DNA of 64,000 nucleotides, from contig JAQFVV010006232.1 in NCBI GenBank assembly GCA_028023455.1, forward strand, positions 496,001 to 560,000, read 5' to 3'. A program made the position numbers and the translations under genes. This document shows, piece by piece, positions 25,161-37,563 of the stretch (within the stretch, counting starts at the first letter, position 1; every line of letters begins with the position of its first letter). The notes below the pieces were generated by a model. It had not been told where the DNA came from and made no database searches. It saw only the letters and a program-made list of their open reading frames with translations. Origin of the DNA: Epiperipatus broadwayi. Taxonomy: Eukaryota > Onychophora > Udeonychophora > Euonychophora > Peripatidae.

Positions 25161-27464
25161 ATTTGAGGAAAATTCTAAATGGAAATAGACATGGAAATAT
25201 ACAAATAAATATATAGCAGAAATGGATTATATTTTAATTAACAGAAACAATGTATTTTAAGATTGCAATGTTTTTAATAGATTCATATAGGATGAGATAA
25301 TCAATTAATAATGTAAGATAATGCCCAACTAGAAAAACAAAAAAATATTAGCAAAGACAATAATAATAGTTGATATTCCTAATCTTCAGGAGCACTTCAA
25401 GAAATTTAAATTAGAACATGTAATTTAATTAAAAATATTAACAAACCTTAAAGTTGGTTCAGATCAGTAAAAAGACAGTTGATACTTTTTAAAAAACTGA
25501 AACAATATTAGCTGTTACAAAAATCATCACAATTCATCAGTATATGTTCAACTGGAATAAGACCTTGCACAAATAAAAGATGAAATATAAAAAATATTAA
25601 AAAGCTATCAATAAAAATAGAGTGGACATTTTAAAAATTTGAAAAATAATATATAAAAAAAAAGAAAATATAATACAAGAGTTTATATAAGAAAAAGAAC
25701 TAATAGACAAATAATATTATAGAAAAAAATAAAAATTTTAGAAACATAAAACAAGATTTTGGTATTGAAAAAAAAAGTTGTTTATATTGCAACAAGAAAA
25801 GATGATACTATTACCAAACACAGGGATATCATCATAAAATGTGTGGAAGAGTCTTACCAAGAATTATATAGTATTAAAAAAAGAAAATGAAGCAAATCCT
25901 ACATTTATAACTTCTTTTAAATTGCCAATTATTTTAACTGAAGATATGAGATATGCAATCAGATCTGAGAAGAAAGGAAGAGTTGCAGAAAATGATAAAA
26001 TTATTATTGATACCTTTAAAAGAAACTGGTGAAAAAGTAAAAAAATTGCAACTCATTTATTGCTTCTTTCAATACTTTTTCTCAGTATTTAGATGGATTT
26101 ACTATGCTAAAACACTTTTAAATCCAGCCAGTTGTTTTATTCGTTGGTTAGATTTCAAAGTTCATGGTATATAAGTTATAATTAACTTGGTATAATTTGA
26201 TATAATTACTTTTTCACTTTTCTTGGATATCAACATTACTCTGGCATTTTTTTAATCATATAATATACCTTTCATTTGATATACAGTTTTGTCAAATACC
26301 AAAAAAAAAGTAATGGATTTTTATAGAAGAAATAAAGATTAATAATCATAAATATAATAATGAATTAGAATAAGACAACAATTATGAATATCATGGTCAA
26401 ATTATTAATACAGATGAAAATTTAATAGATAAAATTAATTTATAAAATTAAATTTAGATAAAATGTTTTTGATAGAAATAATTTAATATTAAAAGGAAAT
26501 TATGCCTATATATTTGAGAAAGAGTTTTTACTAAAACCAGTTTTTGTATATAAATCTGAGACTTGGACACTTAATAGAAAAGCATTACAAAAATTTTAAA
26601 CCACTCAATAGCATATGTGGAGAAGTATTTAAAAAGGAGCAAAATGGAATCAAAAGTGAAATACATAGTTGAGAAACAGACTGACTTATTAATATTATTG
26701 AAAAACTTAAAATATTAAAATGGACTGGGTATATATTGCTAGAAGTGGTTATAACAGATGAGCTGTTTAAGTTGTAAACTGGATCTCAGAAAAATATGAA
26801 GAACTTAACACAAGGCCAACATAATGAAATAAGGAAGTTTAATGGTGTAGGGTGAAGAAAAGAAACTATGGATTAAGAAAACTGGATTAAACTTCAGAAG
26901 ATCTGAAGTAAATATATACCGATTAAAAATGGTGATAATTTTGATTTATGATACATATACAAATAGTAAATCCTAAAAAAACATATAAAGCAATTTACAT
27001 ATATAAATATAAAGCAGTTTTAAATAGATCATAACTACTTCTCTCTAGAAAGAAATAATATTAAAAAAGACAGTGCTAATTATACGAAATCAATGCGAGA
27101 TGATGAGAATTTTTATGTGATAATTCCCTTCTATTTTATCTTGTTTTCACCGATCAATATCTAAAATAAAAAGTTGATAATTTTTAGTTATTTAAAAGAA
27201 GATGCATTAAGCATTAACATTTTTATATTTATGATAAATATTTTTTCATTATTTAACTTAAAGTAAATATCAGTTTACACATTTTTAAAATAATATTTTT
27301 GTTACATAAGATGTAAATAAAACTTAATTATTTATTATAACTTAAAAAATATGAATAAATTTTGAAAAAGAAAATTGTATCAATATAAAAATAACATGTT
27401 TTTTTTTTTTGCTGTATTTTCAAAAAAGTACTGGTAATGAATGGAAGGTTTTGTTATTGGCTTA

Positions 27465-28260
27465 AGGGTGCAACGTTTTTATGTAACTCCATGGAGAGTA
27501 CTATCTCAACCCACTTATGAGTTTTAATATATCCAATTGATTTTCAAAGAAAGCCAGTCAAAAACATGCTCATTATACTATGTTGATGTATTTAACATTT
27601 TTATTTTAAATTATTAAATAAGCATTTCTTAGTATATGTGTTGTATACATTATTTTATATTGAATTACATTTTTTGAGAAAAGTTTAAAACTATTGGAAT
27701 GAATATGATCTTTTAAATATGATACATGATGTGTGAGTGTTTTTCTGAAAGTTTGTATGGTGATGGTATTTTAGTTGTACTTATACATTGGTCTATTTCC
27801 ATCATGTAATATTAAGTATTAAATGTCTTTAGAAAAAATTAAGTTTATTTAAATTTTCAAATTACATTAAACTATTAGTAATAGCACTATAATGTTTCAA
27901 GAGATATTATTCTCTGTTCTTCAGAAGTTGCTGGTCAGATCAGTGAGAGTATTAGCATGGGAAACAAACTTGGACTCTTAGATTCTTGAATAGAGCATTA
28001 CCTTAAAATTCAATATTGAAGAACTTAAGAGTCCAAGTTTGATTCACATGCTAGTACTGTCACTGTTCAGATCAGAAATACCTGAAGAAGAGAGGGGAAG
28101 GAATAATCTCTCTTGAAAAGTTGTGCATATTACTAACTTGTGTGCTATTATTAACAACTGAATGTAATTTGAAAATTTAAATAAAGTTAAATTTTTCTAA
28201 AGACATTCAATATTTAATATTAGATGATGGAAATAATCCAAAATACAAATACAAATGATG
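27465..28260. repeat. tRNA-derived SINE C, head-to-head inverted dimer
   Basis: The left half is a minus-strand SINE copy and the right half a plus-strand copy. They meet at about 28000 inside the tRNA-like head, so about 27720-28000 is largely the reverse complement of 28005-28260. The plus copy shows AAGAGTCCAAGTTTGATTC, a B-box match in the T-arm. It then has GAAGAGAGG, the block GTGTGCTATTATTAACAACTG, and the end motif TAAAGACATTCAATATTTAA. The minus half keeps the same order reversed. The fusion point removes most of both A-box regions. Confidence 0.75.
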
Positions 28261-28649
28261 TGTGAGTTGGTTTAAAAATAGTCACTTAATTTATAAATTT
28301 GTCATAATATATAAAAATTTTATAGACTTATTTTACAGTATTTTATTTAATAAATCATTGAATTTCAGATTTAAATATCTACTACTCTTAATAGTAGTTT
28401 TCCCTTGAATAGAATTAAATTTTTTTAAATACATATATAAGTTCAAGCTACTGCATTCTTGAGGTTTAACTTTAAACATTGACAAAATAACTGGTTTGCA
28501 ACAAATAAAAAAACTACATAAACCCATATTTATTGTGTGCATGCACACATTTTTATCCCACATCTGTTTGTATATTTGTAAGAATTTACAATTTGTCTGA
28601 TGTTTATTACTCATTTGATATTATTAATGAGAGTATTTAACTGGGTGCT
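28261..28649. other. AT-rich spacer
   Basis: The minus-strand open frame at 28333-28614 has no recognisable motif. Nothing else was seen. Confidence 0.4.
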
Positions 28650-28785
28650 ATCCTGTGCAGTTTGGTGTAGCTAATAGAGCATCTGACTTGGATAGCAGGA
28701 GGTTCCAGAATCAATTCTGGCACTTGCAGATCTAGTGCTTGACATTCTTATGAACTTTTGAGTAGTAAAGCCATATGTGTTTTGA
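28650..28785 (+). repeat. tRNA-derived SINE B, copy 1
   Basis: An A box (TGTAGCTAATAGAGCATC at 28666-28683) and B box (GGTTCCAGAATC at 28701-28712) are correctly spaced for a tRNA head. A unique part ends TGAACTTTTGAGTAGTAAAGCC. The same tail (TGAACTCCTGAGCAATAAAGCC) is found at 59150-59173, which defines a family. Confidence 0.7.
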
Positions 28786-30751
28786 AACACTTCTATTCAA
28801 TCATACAATCACCTATATTTTATATTTATAATATATTTTACAATTATAATTTTGACATTTTGCTTATATTAAAATGTAATTTACTTTTACAAATATTGGA
28901 AAACTACATAATTTGCTTTAATACATATTTTTATTTTGCTTTTATTTTTGATTTTATTATAATCACTTAGCAAATACTTTTTTTAAATATTAAATTTAAA
29001 TATATAAAGATGTTCTACAGAATATTATTATCATATTAATTTTAAAAAGCTTAAGTTTTACATCAGTCAATAATGGGAAAAAAACTTCAGAAAATTTTTG
29101 TTAGAATGGTTGCCAGTTTAAAAAAGTGATCAATTTTAATATAGTGGCAGTTTTTTCAACAGAAAAGAAGAATTGGATGTTAAAATGCAATGCATAATTT
29201 AATGTATTGCTGTTGAATTTACAAGTTAAAACATATGATTTATCTTAGTGATGTAATTATTACAACAAAATTAATTTTACATAGAACTGTTTTTTCACAA
29301 TTTATTATATTTAGAAATGAATCATAAAATTTTCATTTAAAAATGCTTGATAAAAATTTTAAATATAATGAAAACTATAAGACTAATCATTATATTTTAG
29401 CTCATTGTATATTATGTTACTGAATTTATAAAGGCACACATTTGTTGGATTGGGCATAGGAAATAATGAATGGCAACAAATTTTTAAAATGTACTTTATG
29501 ATAAAATTGACTGACCATAATATCCATGAATATGTCATATCCAGATAAATATAAAGTTTATCACAAAAAACAGTGTTAAAAGATGCAATAGTGATTGTGT
29601 TTTTGGAAAAGTTAAGAATAAAAAATAAATACAAAGAGGTGTTAAATTAGGCAAAATGTTGACATTTTTTCAAAAACTACGTTTTTCAACAGAAAGGTCC
29701 AAAAATATCAATACAAGATGTCTCATAAACAGATTAAAAGGTCAGCAACTGATATATGTGAATGTAATTGTGTTTAACAATGCTTTGCATTCTTTACAAA
29801 ACTTATCTTAAACATTTTCTAATTGCACTTGTTCATTATCATTTTATTTTTATTTTCTGGAATTAAAATGGCCAAACTTATTTATGAGAGGGTGCTAATG
29901 ATAACTTATGCTAATTAATCTTTTTAAGTGGAAAAAAATATACATATAGAATTATATTGATTACTAAGATTTATATAAAATAAATTATTGACTCAGTTTA
30001 AAATTTACCTTAATGCTGGGTTTTATTTGTTATTTTGGGAGAGGGAGAAGGGCCAATCTATTAGATAAATTAAGGTGCAAGCACATATACATAGGAAGGT
30101 CAAACTTACATGATATATAATATGATAATTTTTCCTAGATTTAAAATGGGAAAATAATTTTTATAAAGTCACAATAATAACTTGGAATTTTGATATATAA
30201 AGAAGGGATGTCTCATATAGCTCTTGGTCTAGGCATTAAATATAAATAATTAAATGGTTTTATTGGTCAGAAATTCATAAAAAGTTTGAATACTAAAAGT
30301 ATTAAAACTTGCATCAATCCAAGGAAGTTATTTGCCAAAATCCGACTCTCTACTACTGCACTAAACTATTCAGAAAATTTAGGAATCTAGTTTATCCCAT
30401 AAGACTTTGAATAATATGAATATTGGCTAAACCACATACATATTCTCACTCACATCTGAGTCATTTTTATAAAGCATATATTATTTAAAACATATTTCTA
30501 CAAATAAAACTAAATGTGTCACTTCATTAGTAATTTTGTACTAGTAAAATTTTTAATGGGTACAAGATATTATCTTTAAGTTAAATTACTGTTTAACTAT
30601 CTATTTCTAAATAGTTGTAATAAGCACTCTCACAACTATACTTGTAAACATCATTCCTTTAATTAAAATAATAAGATTGATTAACTATAAACTTTTATTA
30701 AAACCAAAATATTAAATTATATTAAGGATTATATTATATTTCTTCATCTTT
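28786..30751. other. AT-rich DNA with no recognised feature
   Basis: Open frames at 28758-28970 and 29383-29634 show no domain. No structured repeat was found. Confidence 0.45.
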
Positions 30752-30960
30752 TGGGTGCAATGTTTTTTAAGGCAAACAAACTCTTATTACTTCTTGTTTT
30801 CCTGAAGGTTTGTGATGATGATGTTTTAGTTGTATTTTTATATTGGACAGTTGAATGTATTTGGAATATTTAAATAAATTTAAATTTTTCTAAAGACATT
30901 CAATACTCATATTAGATTATAGAAATAGACCAATATAAAAATACAAAGAAAACTTTTATT
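30752..30960. repeat. SINE C, truncated inverted pair
   Basis: GGGTGCAATGTTTTTTAAGG at 30753 matches the flank motif at 27467. A minus-oriented end (about 30800-30846) is followed by a plus-oriented 3' part (AAATTTTTCTAAAGACATTC at 30881, then ATTAGATTATAGAAATAGACC). The head is deleted, leaving only the two tails joined. Confidence 0.55.
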
Positions 30961-31149
30961 ACATTGCAGATTTTAATCATTGCAATAGATATAAAAGCAG
31001 TAGCAGTAAAGATTTTACTTAAAACAATTATTCAGCTTTGAATGGCTGACATGATTACTTTTCTAAAAATATCTTTTTTGAACCTATTTGAAAATGGTAA
31101 AAATTTTTTTTTAATAAATCATTGCATACAATTTTTAAAATTGTATATT

Positions 31150-31560
31150 TTATGTTGTACTTATGTTATACTATTTCCATAATCTAACATTAAATATTGA
31201 ATGTATTTTGAATTTTTTTTTAAAACTGTATTTAAATTTTTCATTTATATTTAACTGTTAGTAATATCACACAGGTTAGTATATAATGCAATGTTTTGAG
31301 TGATATTATTTTCCTCTCTTCTTCAATGTTGCTGGCCTCACCAATGATAGTACTGGCACAGAAATCAAACCTGCACTTTTAGATTATTTTGAATATTGAA
31401 TTTTAAAATAACACTCTAAGCAACTGAACCATTTTGCCAAATATAGAAAAAAGTTTTTTAAAGATATTCAATATATAATATTATATGATGGAAATAGTCA
31501 AACATATAAGTACATCAAAGTGACATCACCACAAACCTTCATACAAATACAATATATTTT
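31150..31560. repeat. SINE C, minus copy fused to a plus tail
   Basis: A minus-strand copy runs to about 31440. It contains the complement of the tRNA-like head, with GGCACAGAAATCAAACCTGC covering the B box, and ATCACACAGGTTAGTATA. A plus-oriented tail follows from about 31455 (AAAGATATTCAATATATAA, then ATGATGGAAATAGTC). Like the other copies it is an inverted composite. Confidence 0.65.
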
Positions 31561-31589
31561 ATATATTTGTAAATTGTAACAATCATTAG

Positions 31590-31870
31590 GGAATTATCCC
31601 TTTACAGATGTGTTGTATAGATTTTTACACTTGGGGAATAATCTCCCTTTCTAAACACAAGATAAAGTCTTTTGAAAAGATAAGACGAATCACCTTATCT
31701 TTTTTACCTAAATATATGTGTAAAGGCAAATCTTAAACATTTAAAAATGAGAGCATGAAAATCTTTATTAATCACTTTAATTTCATTCATTCTGTCTTAA
31801 TAAATGACATTGGCAAACTTTTTACAATTTATTGCATATCAGTATTGGATATAATATTAAAATACATAAC
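31590..31870. repeat. Diverged member of palindromic element family
   Basis: AAGGCAAATCTTAAACAT followed by GAGAGCATGAAAATCT near 31723-31765 parallels AGGCAAATCTAAAGCATTTT and GAGCATGAATCT in the 9.5-kb palindrome. An AAGATAAG...CTTATCTT pair near 31678-31700 resembles the other element's AGATAAGAGGG pair. The second arm is not preserved. Confidence 0.4.
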
Positions 31871-32487
31871 TGCACTAAATAAATAAATAACTTTTTATAT
31901 ATGTTTAATATTTATAAATTGTATAATCTGATAAAAATGTATTATGCATATCTATTGTAAAAAAATCATGTCCAGACATTGATTGGTAGGTCTCACTGAT
32001 TAAACCATGTACTGTCAGAGTTGAATTTCAAAGTTGAAAGTGTTGTCTTTTATTTATTTATTATTAAATTGTTTATTGCAATTAAAATAAAATTATACTC
32101 TATGTGAAACATATTAATAAAAAATATTCATTAAATTATATTAATTTTCATAAAAGTTTATAAAATTCTATTGACTATATTTTGATTTTTTTAAAAAAAT
32201 GGAGGGCTGTAGTTATATACTATGTCTAATAGTTCAGTGAGTTGCTGCTTTTAATTGTCAATCCATTATTTTTTTAAAGAAAATGTAAAGTATATCATTT
32301 ATTTTGGATTATTTAAGTGAAATAAGAATAGAAAATCACTCAAACAATCACAACTTTCAAATTGAAAAGACAGTGAATAATGGCTTTCTTCATTGTTTCT
32401 TATTAAGAGCTATGTCAAAGACATTGCTTTACAAAAAATTATTTAAAAACAGTAACTTTTATATATATTCCAGTATAAAGATGACTT
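31871..32487. other. AT-rich DNA with no recognised feature
   Basis: A short plus-strand open frame (32304-32507) has no recognisable domain. Confidence 0.45.
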
Positions 32488-32940
32488 GTGACTGTTTCTC
32501 TCTCTAAGTTGTCTGAAGCATTATATCTCAATCAATGTTTGTGAAACAGGGTAACATAGTTTATCTATTCACTATAAACATTTTAAGATGTTCTGCATGT
32601 CTTGAACATGAATTATGACATAAAATGTAACATTGTGTTTTGTAACTCACAATGGCACAACATGATAACATTACATTTTGACTTAAGTTTGTCCAAACTG
32701 CAATTGAAATGTTTAGAATAATTCAAGCTATGTATGGCAGTAAAATCATAAATTGCAAGAAGATTTTCATATTGTTTGAAGATTTGGTGATGGCAGGAAG
32801 AGCATTGAGAAAGATGCATGAAAATATGAACACACTGTCACACTGTGTCACAACTCATGATTTAGTCAGGTTAGATTTTTAGAATTTTTGTGATGAATAG
32901 TTAAATTATGTCATTGTGTAATATACATGTAGATTTATAG
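32488..32940 (+). repeat. Dispersed repeat, partner of 7661-8070; possible mariner relic
   Basis: Shares ordered blocks with the earlier copy. In one plus-strand frame at about 32690-32870 the text AIEMFRIIQAMYGSKI is faintly like the helix-turn-helix region of mariner transposases (ETLxMIxQAYG). The rest of a transposase is absent. Family assignment is uncertain. Confidence 0.3.
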
Positions 32941-33293
32941 ATGACACTACAACCAGATCCCTTTTCACTAGAACATATTATATATATTTTGGAAAAAATG
33001 ATTTCACCTTTTTAAATATGCACTTGATAGATAAAATCGAGCATTACGATTCATTTATTTATAAATTTACTTGTTATATCTTAGTTTTATTCTGATAATT
33101 TTGATTTAACAATAGAGGTTATTCAACTATTTTCAGCAATTCTGAAACATTCTTTAATCAGCTCTACTACAGAATAATAGTTTGTGGAATACAATCAAAA
33201 TTAATGATATAAATCTAAAATTAAACCACATACATGTAAGCCAATGAATTCGAAATATGTTTACACACTCATAGTAAATCAATGCAAACCAAT

Positions 33294-33393
33294 GCTAGAA
33301 TATTTCAGCAGTACTACCTGTATTTAGAAAAACAAAGTCTGAATAAAGCAGTATAAGTACCTAATACAAGATATTGCTGAAATATTCTAACAC
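33294..33393. repeat. Short hairpin, ~22-bp arms
   Basis: GCTAGAATATTTCAGCAGTA at 33294 pairs with the complement of ATATTGCTGAAATATTCTAAC at 33371-33391. The loop is about 55 bases. It could be a small MITE or one end pair of an older element. Confidence 0.5.
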
Positions 33394-33439
33394 TATTTTG
33401 TACTGATTTTATATATATATACACACATATATATATATA

Positions 33440-33592
33440 TTGTGGATTTATCCGTGTAAGATTTTAATTAGGTATTTCAATGTTTCGTTTTGATCACACA
33501 AGCCTTCAACTGGGAAACGAATGAATACTATATAACTGTATAGTCAAAACATTGGAATATCTAAGTAAAATCTTACATAGATGAACCTGCAA
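33440..33592. mobile_element. Foldback element, ~55-bp arms
   Basis: The left arm contains GTGTAAGATTTTAATTAGG and TATTTCAATGTTTCG. The right arm holds the inverted forms (ACATTGGAATATCTAAG, TAAAATCTTACATAGATG). The centre is about 45 bases and there is no open frame. It fits a small MITE. Confidence 0.6.
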
Positions 33593-34149
33593 AATATGTC
33601 TTTTATATCTGTAACCAGTGAAAACATTTGTGGGAATATATATATTGAAATAAAATACTCCATGTTAACTGTTTGAGACATAATGTTTATAAGACTAGAA
33701 TAACAGGCAAGGCAGATAGATGTTAAGGTTTATAGAAACATAAAACAGACAGTAAGAGTTAAAGAGTTGCGGTGAGTGTTAGAAAAACTGATTAAATGAA
33801 AGTAAATAGAATCCGTTAAGTGTCTTTGTGTGTATGTGGATACAAATTCACATATTAAAATTATTAGTATATTTAAAAAAATTAATAAGAGAAAATAAAT
33901 GTTATGTTTAGCAAATATGTTTTTAAAAAAGTAATCAAACAAGTCTCTAATTTGATAGAATTTAAATTTTACTTTTTATGCTTTAATTAAACAAGAACGA
34001 ATGCGTTCCATTTAATTAAAAATTAGTAGACCAGTCTATAAACAAAAAGACAAAAAAATTGCTATCTACTGATATTATATGTAACAATGAGGGTTTTCAG
34101 ATTTTAATTTAAAAAATAAAGAGATTAGAAGGTTGAAAAGTTTTCTTTT

Positions 34150-34510
34150 ATCTTATGGAACTAATTAATATAGGGGGTTCGAACTCAGATTTTCAAGCAA
34201 CCTTTAACTATCCACACTATTTCATACTACCTATACACATGACCACACAATATAGAAAAGATAAATAATCACCAATATACATATTTCGTTCTAAACCAGC
34301 ACTCATCAGTTGGTCCAGATTATCATCTTCCACACATATATATAATCAGTGCTCAGTTTATATTAAGAATAGACTTCAATCTACTCCAACTCTTCAGCCA
34401 TCCATACCATTGAAAATCTGATGATAGAATGCCCAAATCCCATGCTGATGCCAATATTGTTGTTATGCCCATGTTGACCTCAAGTCACTCTAACCTTATA
34501 GTAATGACTT
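34150..34510 (-). repeat. Hammerhead repeat family 1, single minus copy
   Basis: The order of blocks is that of one unit. The tRNA-like segment has a good B box (minus strand GAGTTCGAACCCC, near 34178-34190). Then come ribozyme site 5, ATCAGTGCTCAGTTTATATT, CTCCAACTCTTCAGCC, CCATTGAAAATC and GCCCATGTTGACCTCAAG. The unit is bounded on the right by unrelated sequence with A and T runs near 34537-34560. Confidence 0.8.
34266..34322 (-). ncRNA. Type I hammerhead ribozyme site 5, core intact
   Basis: The minus strand has outer stem I TAATC/GATTA, a coordinated change from the TGATC/GATCA found in other copies. Inner stem I is CCAA/TTGG with loop TGGA/T. CTGATGA is followed by stem II GTGCT-GGTTT-AGAAC with one internal mismatch. 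GAAA follows, then stem III ATA/TAT with loop TG. The cleavable residue is A (complement of 34276), so the predicted cleavage lies between 34276 and 34275. All core residues are present, including the C before GAAA that pairs with G10.1. Confidence 0.85.
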
Positions 34511-36599
34511 TTGATTGGCCAGGATTCTAAAGAATTAAAAAAAAAAATTTTTTTTTTTGGCTCATTCTTGGGCTAGCTAGAGGAAGAACCAGTAATAAAA
34601 AAAGACATGGCTGAACTTGTAGATAAAATGATTTTTTATTTTATAAAAAAATTGACTAATTAAGTATGTCTGTGAACCTTAAAGATTACACTCATCACTC
34701 TTCAGGGATTTCAGAAGGTGTTTTATAAATGCCCCTACTCAAATTTACCATTTAAAGATAAGAAAAGGCCTGAACTCTAATTTTTGGATAAAGATGTAAC
34801 AAGTTTCTGATCACTGACTCCTATGACTTTCAATTATATACTGAATATATATAACTCATCTTAGTTTCCCAGAAATAAAAAGAAAAAAACAAAAAGGACT
34901 TTAAAGTCACAAAATATGTAAATTCTGAGTATTATTTAACAGAACTTTTTCATTAAATAAAAACATTTTCTTGATGTCTTCTTTATTTTTGAATAATATA
35001 TTATTATTTTTTTTTAAAAAATTAAATTGGTTTAAAATAAAGGTTAAATTCTTAAGAATAGAAACACCTAATGTACAAACATCATTTTGTTATTACTTGG
35101 AAATTCATTTTCATTAAATTCAAAATTTATCTACAAACTAATCTGTCCACATATGCATTTCATTTACATGTATATGTAAGGGTGTATAGAATGTATTTTA
35201 AATAAAATAATGTTTTTCAATTTTATTTTAAAATAAATAAAAATTTTGATATTTTATTTAAAACACAAAACTAACTATTTGTGATTATATTAACTATAAC
35301 AAAATGGAAATATAAATAAAATGCTTTTTATATTATCTCAATAAACTGAATCTAAGGTAAGAATTTATGTTTTAGAATCATCCTTATTTTTTTAGGCTAT
35401 GCAATAAACCCATGTTGCCAACATACATTCACAATTTATATATATATCTTTAAAATCAAACTAAATTATCTACAGCCATTGCGGTTTAAAGCATAGAAAA
35501 ACTCAATGAAGTACACAGATTTTAATTAAAAACCACGATAATTTATTGCAAAATTATCATAAAAAACATTAAATAGCAACATATATAATATGTGATTGAT
35601 TTCATATTTTAATACTTTTGAATCTTAAATCAAATATCTTTGTAATATACTAGTATATATATTTTTTTAAATGTTTAAATGTGTATTAAATTAGGATATG
35701 CTTCCAAGTCATATTGAATTAAAATTTATTTAATAATTTAATAATTTACAGTTCACACCCTTTCTATTTTAATATCTCATAATGTTGTTTATATTTTTTG
35801 GATGTAGCATGCACCATCTCTTGGTCAATTTTGGTTGAAATTTCTTTATTTTAGCTTATTTTATAGGAAATTTGAAATTTAAAATTGTAGTTCTAAAAAC
35901 ATCCACATATGGCATTATATTTTGAGAAAAAATCACTTTTCTTTGTTGCCTATTGGTGTATAGGCCCATCTCTTTTCTCTGATTGGATGCCTGCTAAATC
36001 TAAAAATTGTGCTGTAGGCATTTCTAAATGACAAAATCAGAAACCAAAACAAAATGTTCTACACATTTATAATTGATTTTGAAGTAAATAAATATATTTA
36101 TTGTAATTTTTTACATTCATAAATAAGAATTTATATTACTTTATTAAAATATAAAGTTTGATTCAAAAATTTTTAAATTTTACAAGAAAAATAAGCTTGG
36201 GAAAGTGATGATTCTTCAAGAAAAGTGAATTATATTGACAGCTACAGAACTGAATAATGACATACAGATTGGTTGAAATATATATTTTTTGTTTTACTGC
36301 TATTTTTTTAAATATTTTTTTTTATATTTTTCTTCAGTTATTAACATTATTTTTAATTTTTAGTTACATTTAACCAATTTGAATTTAAAATTATTCAATT
36401 TTTAGAAATTGAATTAAAAAAATTCTGTGTATTTTAGATTAATATTTTAACAATAAAAACTGCTCTCAGATTTTAAGTAGTGGGCCATACAAAAATTAAA
36501 CAAAGATTATATAAGTTGAAAAAAGCAGCTGAAGGGTTCCTTTTATTGTAAAGTAAATGTAAACTCAACCAAGCCAATAAACATAACATGATCACCATT
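34511..36599. other. AT-rich DNA with no recognised feature
   Basis: Long A and T runs; no gene, RNA motif or paired repeat was recognised. Confidence 0.5.
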
Positions 36600-36726
36600 T
36601 CTTATGTTTGCTTATAACTGTTATTAAAACAGGCAAAACACTATACATATTGCCACACACAGCAAGCCAGAGAAATCAATGGATGCCAGAAGGCTTATGC
36701 ATAAAATCCCCATCTAGTGACTACTC

Positions 36727-36784
36727 ATCCAATATCCCCAGACTAGTTTCTGGCTATGGCCTTCATCAGTGAGAAGCCTTGTAT
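36727..36784 (-). ncRNA. Type I hammerhead ribozyme, family 2, core intact
   Basis: On the minus strand ATACAA and TTGGAT form the outer stem I with one mismatch. TCTCA and TGGGG form the inner stem I with wobbles, and GGCT/ATA is the internal loop. CTGATGA is complementary to 36763-36769, stem II is GGC-CATA-GCC, and GAAA is complementary to 36747-36750. Stem III is AC/GT with a UA loop, then C17 (complement of 36741), giving predicted cleavage between 36741 and 36740. The usual G10.1-C11.1 pair is replaced by A-A, which would weaken activity. The two-pair stem III suggests it works best as a dimer. Confidence 0.75.
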
Positions 36785-37174
36785 CTGAGAACACTGCACC
36801 TAGATCTTAGGATCTAATACAACTCTCTAGCAGCCATCTTTTATCTCCACTTAACTACAAAACTATGAGTCTTAAATTGACAACACATTAATATTTTCAA
36901 TTCAAATTCATTAGCTTATATAGTCATGGAGTCTGAACTCAGTTCAGTACCTATACATTTTGGTGTCTTTGGTTCTTTAATAATCATAGTCACCACTATC
37001 AGGCAGGATCAGTTTTAAGCCAATAAATGTCACATGATCACCATTTCTTATGTTTGCTTATAACTGTTATTAAAACAGGCAAAACTCACTATACATATTG
37101 CTACACACAGCAAGATAAAGTAATCAGTGGATGCCAGAAGACTTGTGCATAAAATCCCCAACTAGTGCCTAATC

Positions 37175-37221
37175 ATCCAATATCCCCAGACTAGTTTCTG
37201 GTTCAGTGAGGAGTCTTGGAT
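37175..37221 (-). ncRNA. Hammerhead ribozyme, family 2, internal deletion
   Basis: Stem I is perfect (ATCCAA/TTGGAT, CCTCA/TGGGG). The sequence between CTGA and CCAGAAAC is deleted by about a dozen bases, removing the rest of CTGATGA and most of stem II. GAAAC-TA-GTC is kept. It is inactive. Confidence 0.7.
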
Positions 37222-37459
37222 CTGAGAGCACTACACCTAGATCTTAGGATCTAGTGCAACACTTTAGCAGCCACCTTGCCTAATAGGATAGTGGTGGCTA
37301 TGGTTATTAAAAAACCAAAGACAACAAAATGTATAAGCACTGAACTGAGTTCAGACTTATATGACTATATAAGCTAATGAGCTTGAATTGAAAATATTAA
37401 GGTGTTTTCTATTTAAGACTCATAGTTTTGTAGGTAAGTGGAGATAAAAGGTTGCTGCT

Positions 37460-37563
37460 TGTCTTGCATTGGTGGTCGAGAGGTCAGTGTGACTGCCTTG
37501 CACTTGCAGGCAGTTGCCTGGGTTGCGGGTTCATGTCCCAGCCGATTCTATGACACTTAAAAA
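37460..37563 (+). repeat. tRNA-derived SINE A, copy 3, with target duplication
   Basis: A tRNA-like head (GGTGGTCGAGAGGTCAGTG as A box, GGGTTCATGTCCC as B box) is followed by AGCCGATTCTATGACAC and poly-A. It is flanked by AAAAGGTTGCTGCT (37446-37459) and AAAAGGTTGCCGCT (37564-37577), a 14-bp target duplication with one change. It has split a family 2 ribozyme unit, so it is younger than that unit. Confidence 0.85.

Larger units (their letters stand above)
24340..26940 (+). pseudogene. RTE-like LINE copy 2, endonuclease and partial RT
   Basis: The plus strand follows the order of an RTE-like ORF. An apurinic-type endonuclease region at about 24590-25310 carries a readable IGDFNTAL motif (near 24810) and a later MDYILINRN block. 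The VDIPNLQ linker follows near 25370. RT-upstream segments lie to about 26030, then a C-terminal region from about 26330 with INNHKYNNELE, HGQIINTDENLIDKIN and LNRKALQKF. The RT core between is missing or replaced by unrelated AT-rich sequence (26040-26320). Two SINEs interrupt the endonuclease. Stops are frequent. This is the only copy of the three with a clearly readable endonuclease motif. Confidence 0.75.

Noticed and set aside
27900-28060. A hammerhead in the SINE C palindrome (ATCAGTGAGAG...GGGAAAC)
   Set aside because: CTGATGA is absent and the segment is explained as the complement of the tRNA-like B-box arm.
28666-28712. A possible functional tRNA gene
   Set aside because: The A and B boxes are present but acceptor and anticodon stems do not pair well, and the tail matches another copy at 59150, so it is a SINE head.
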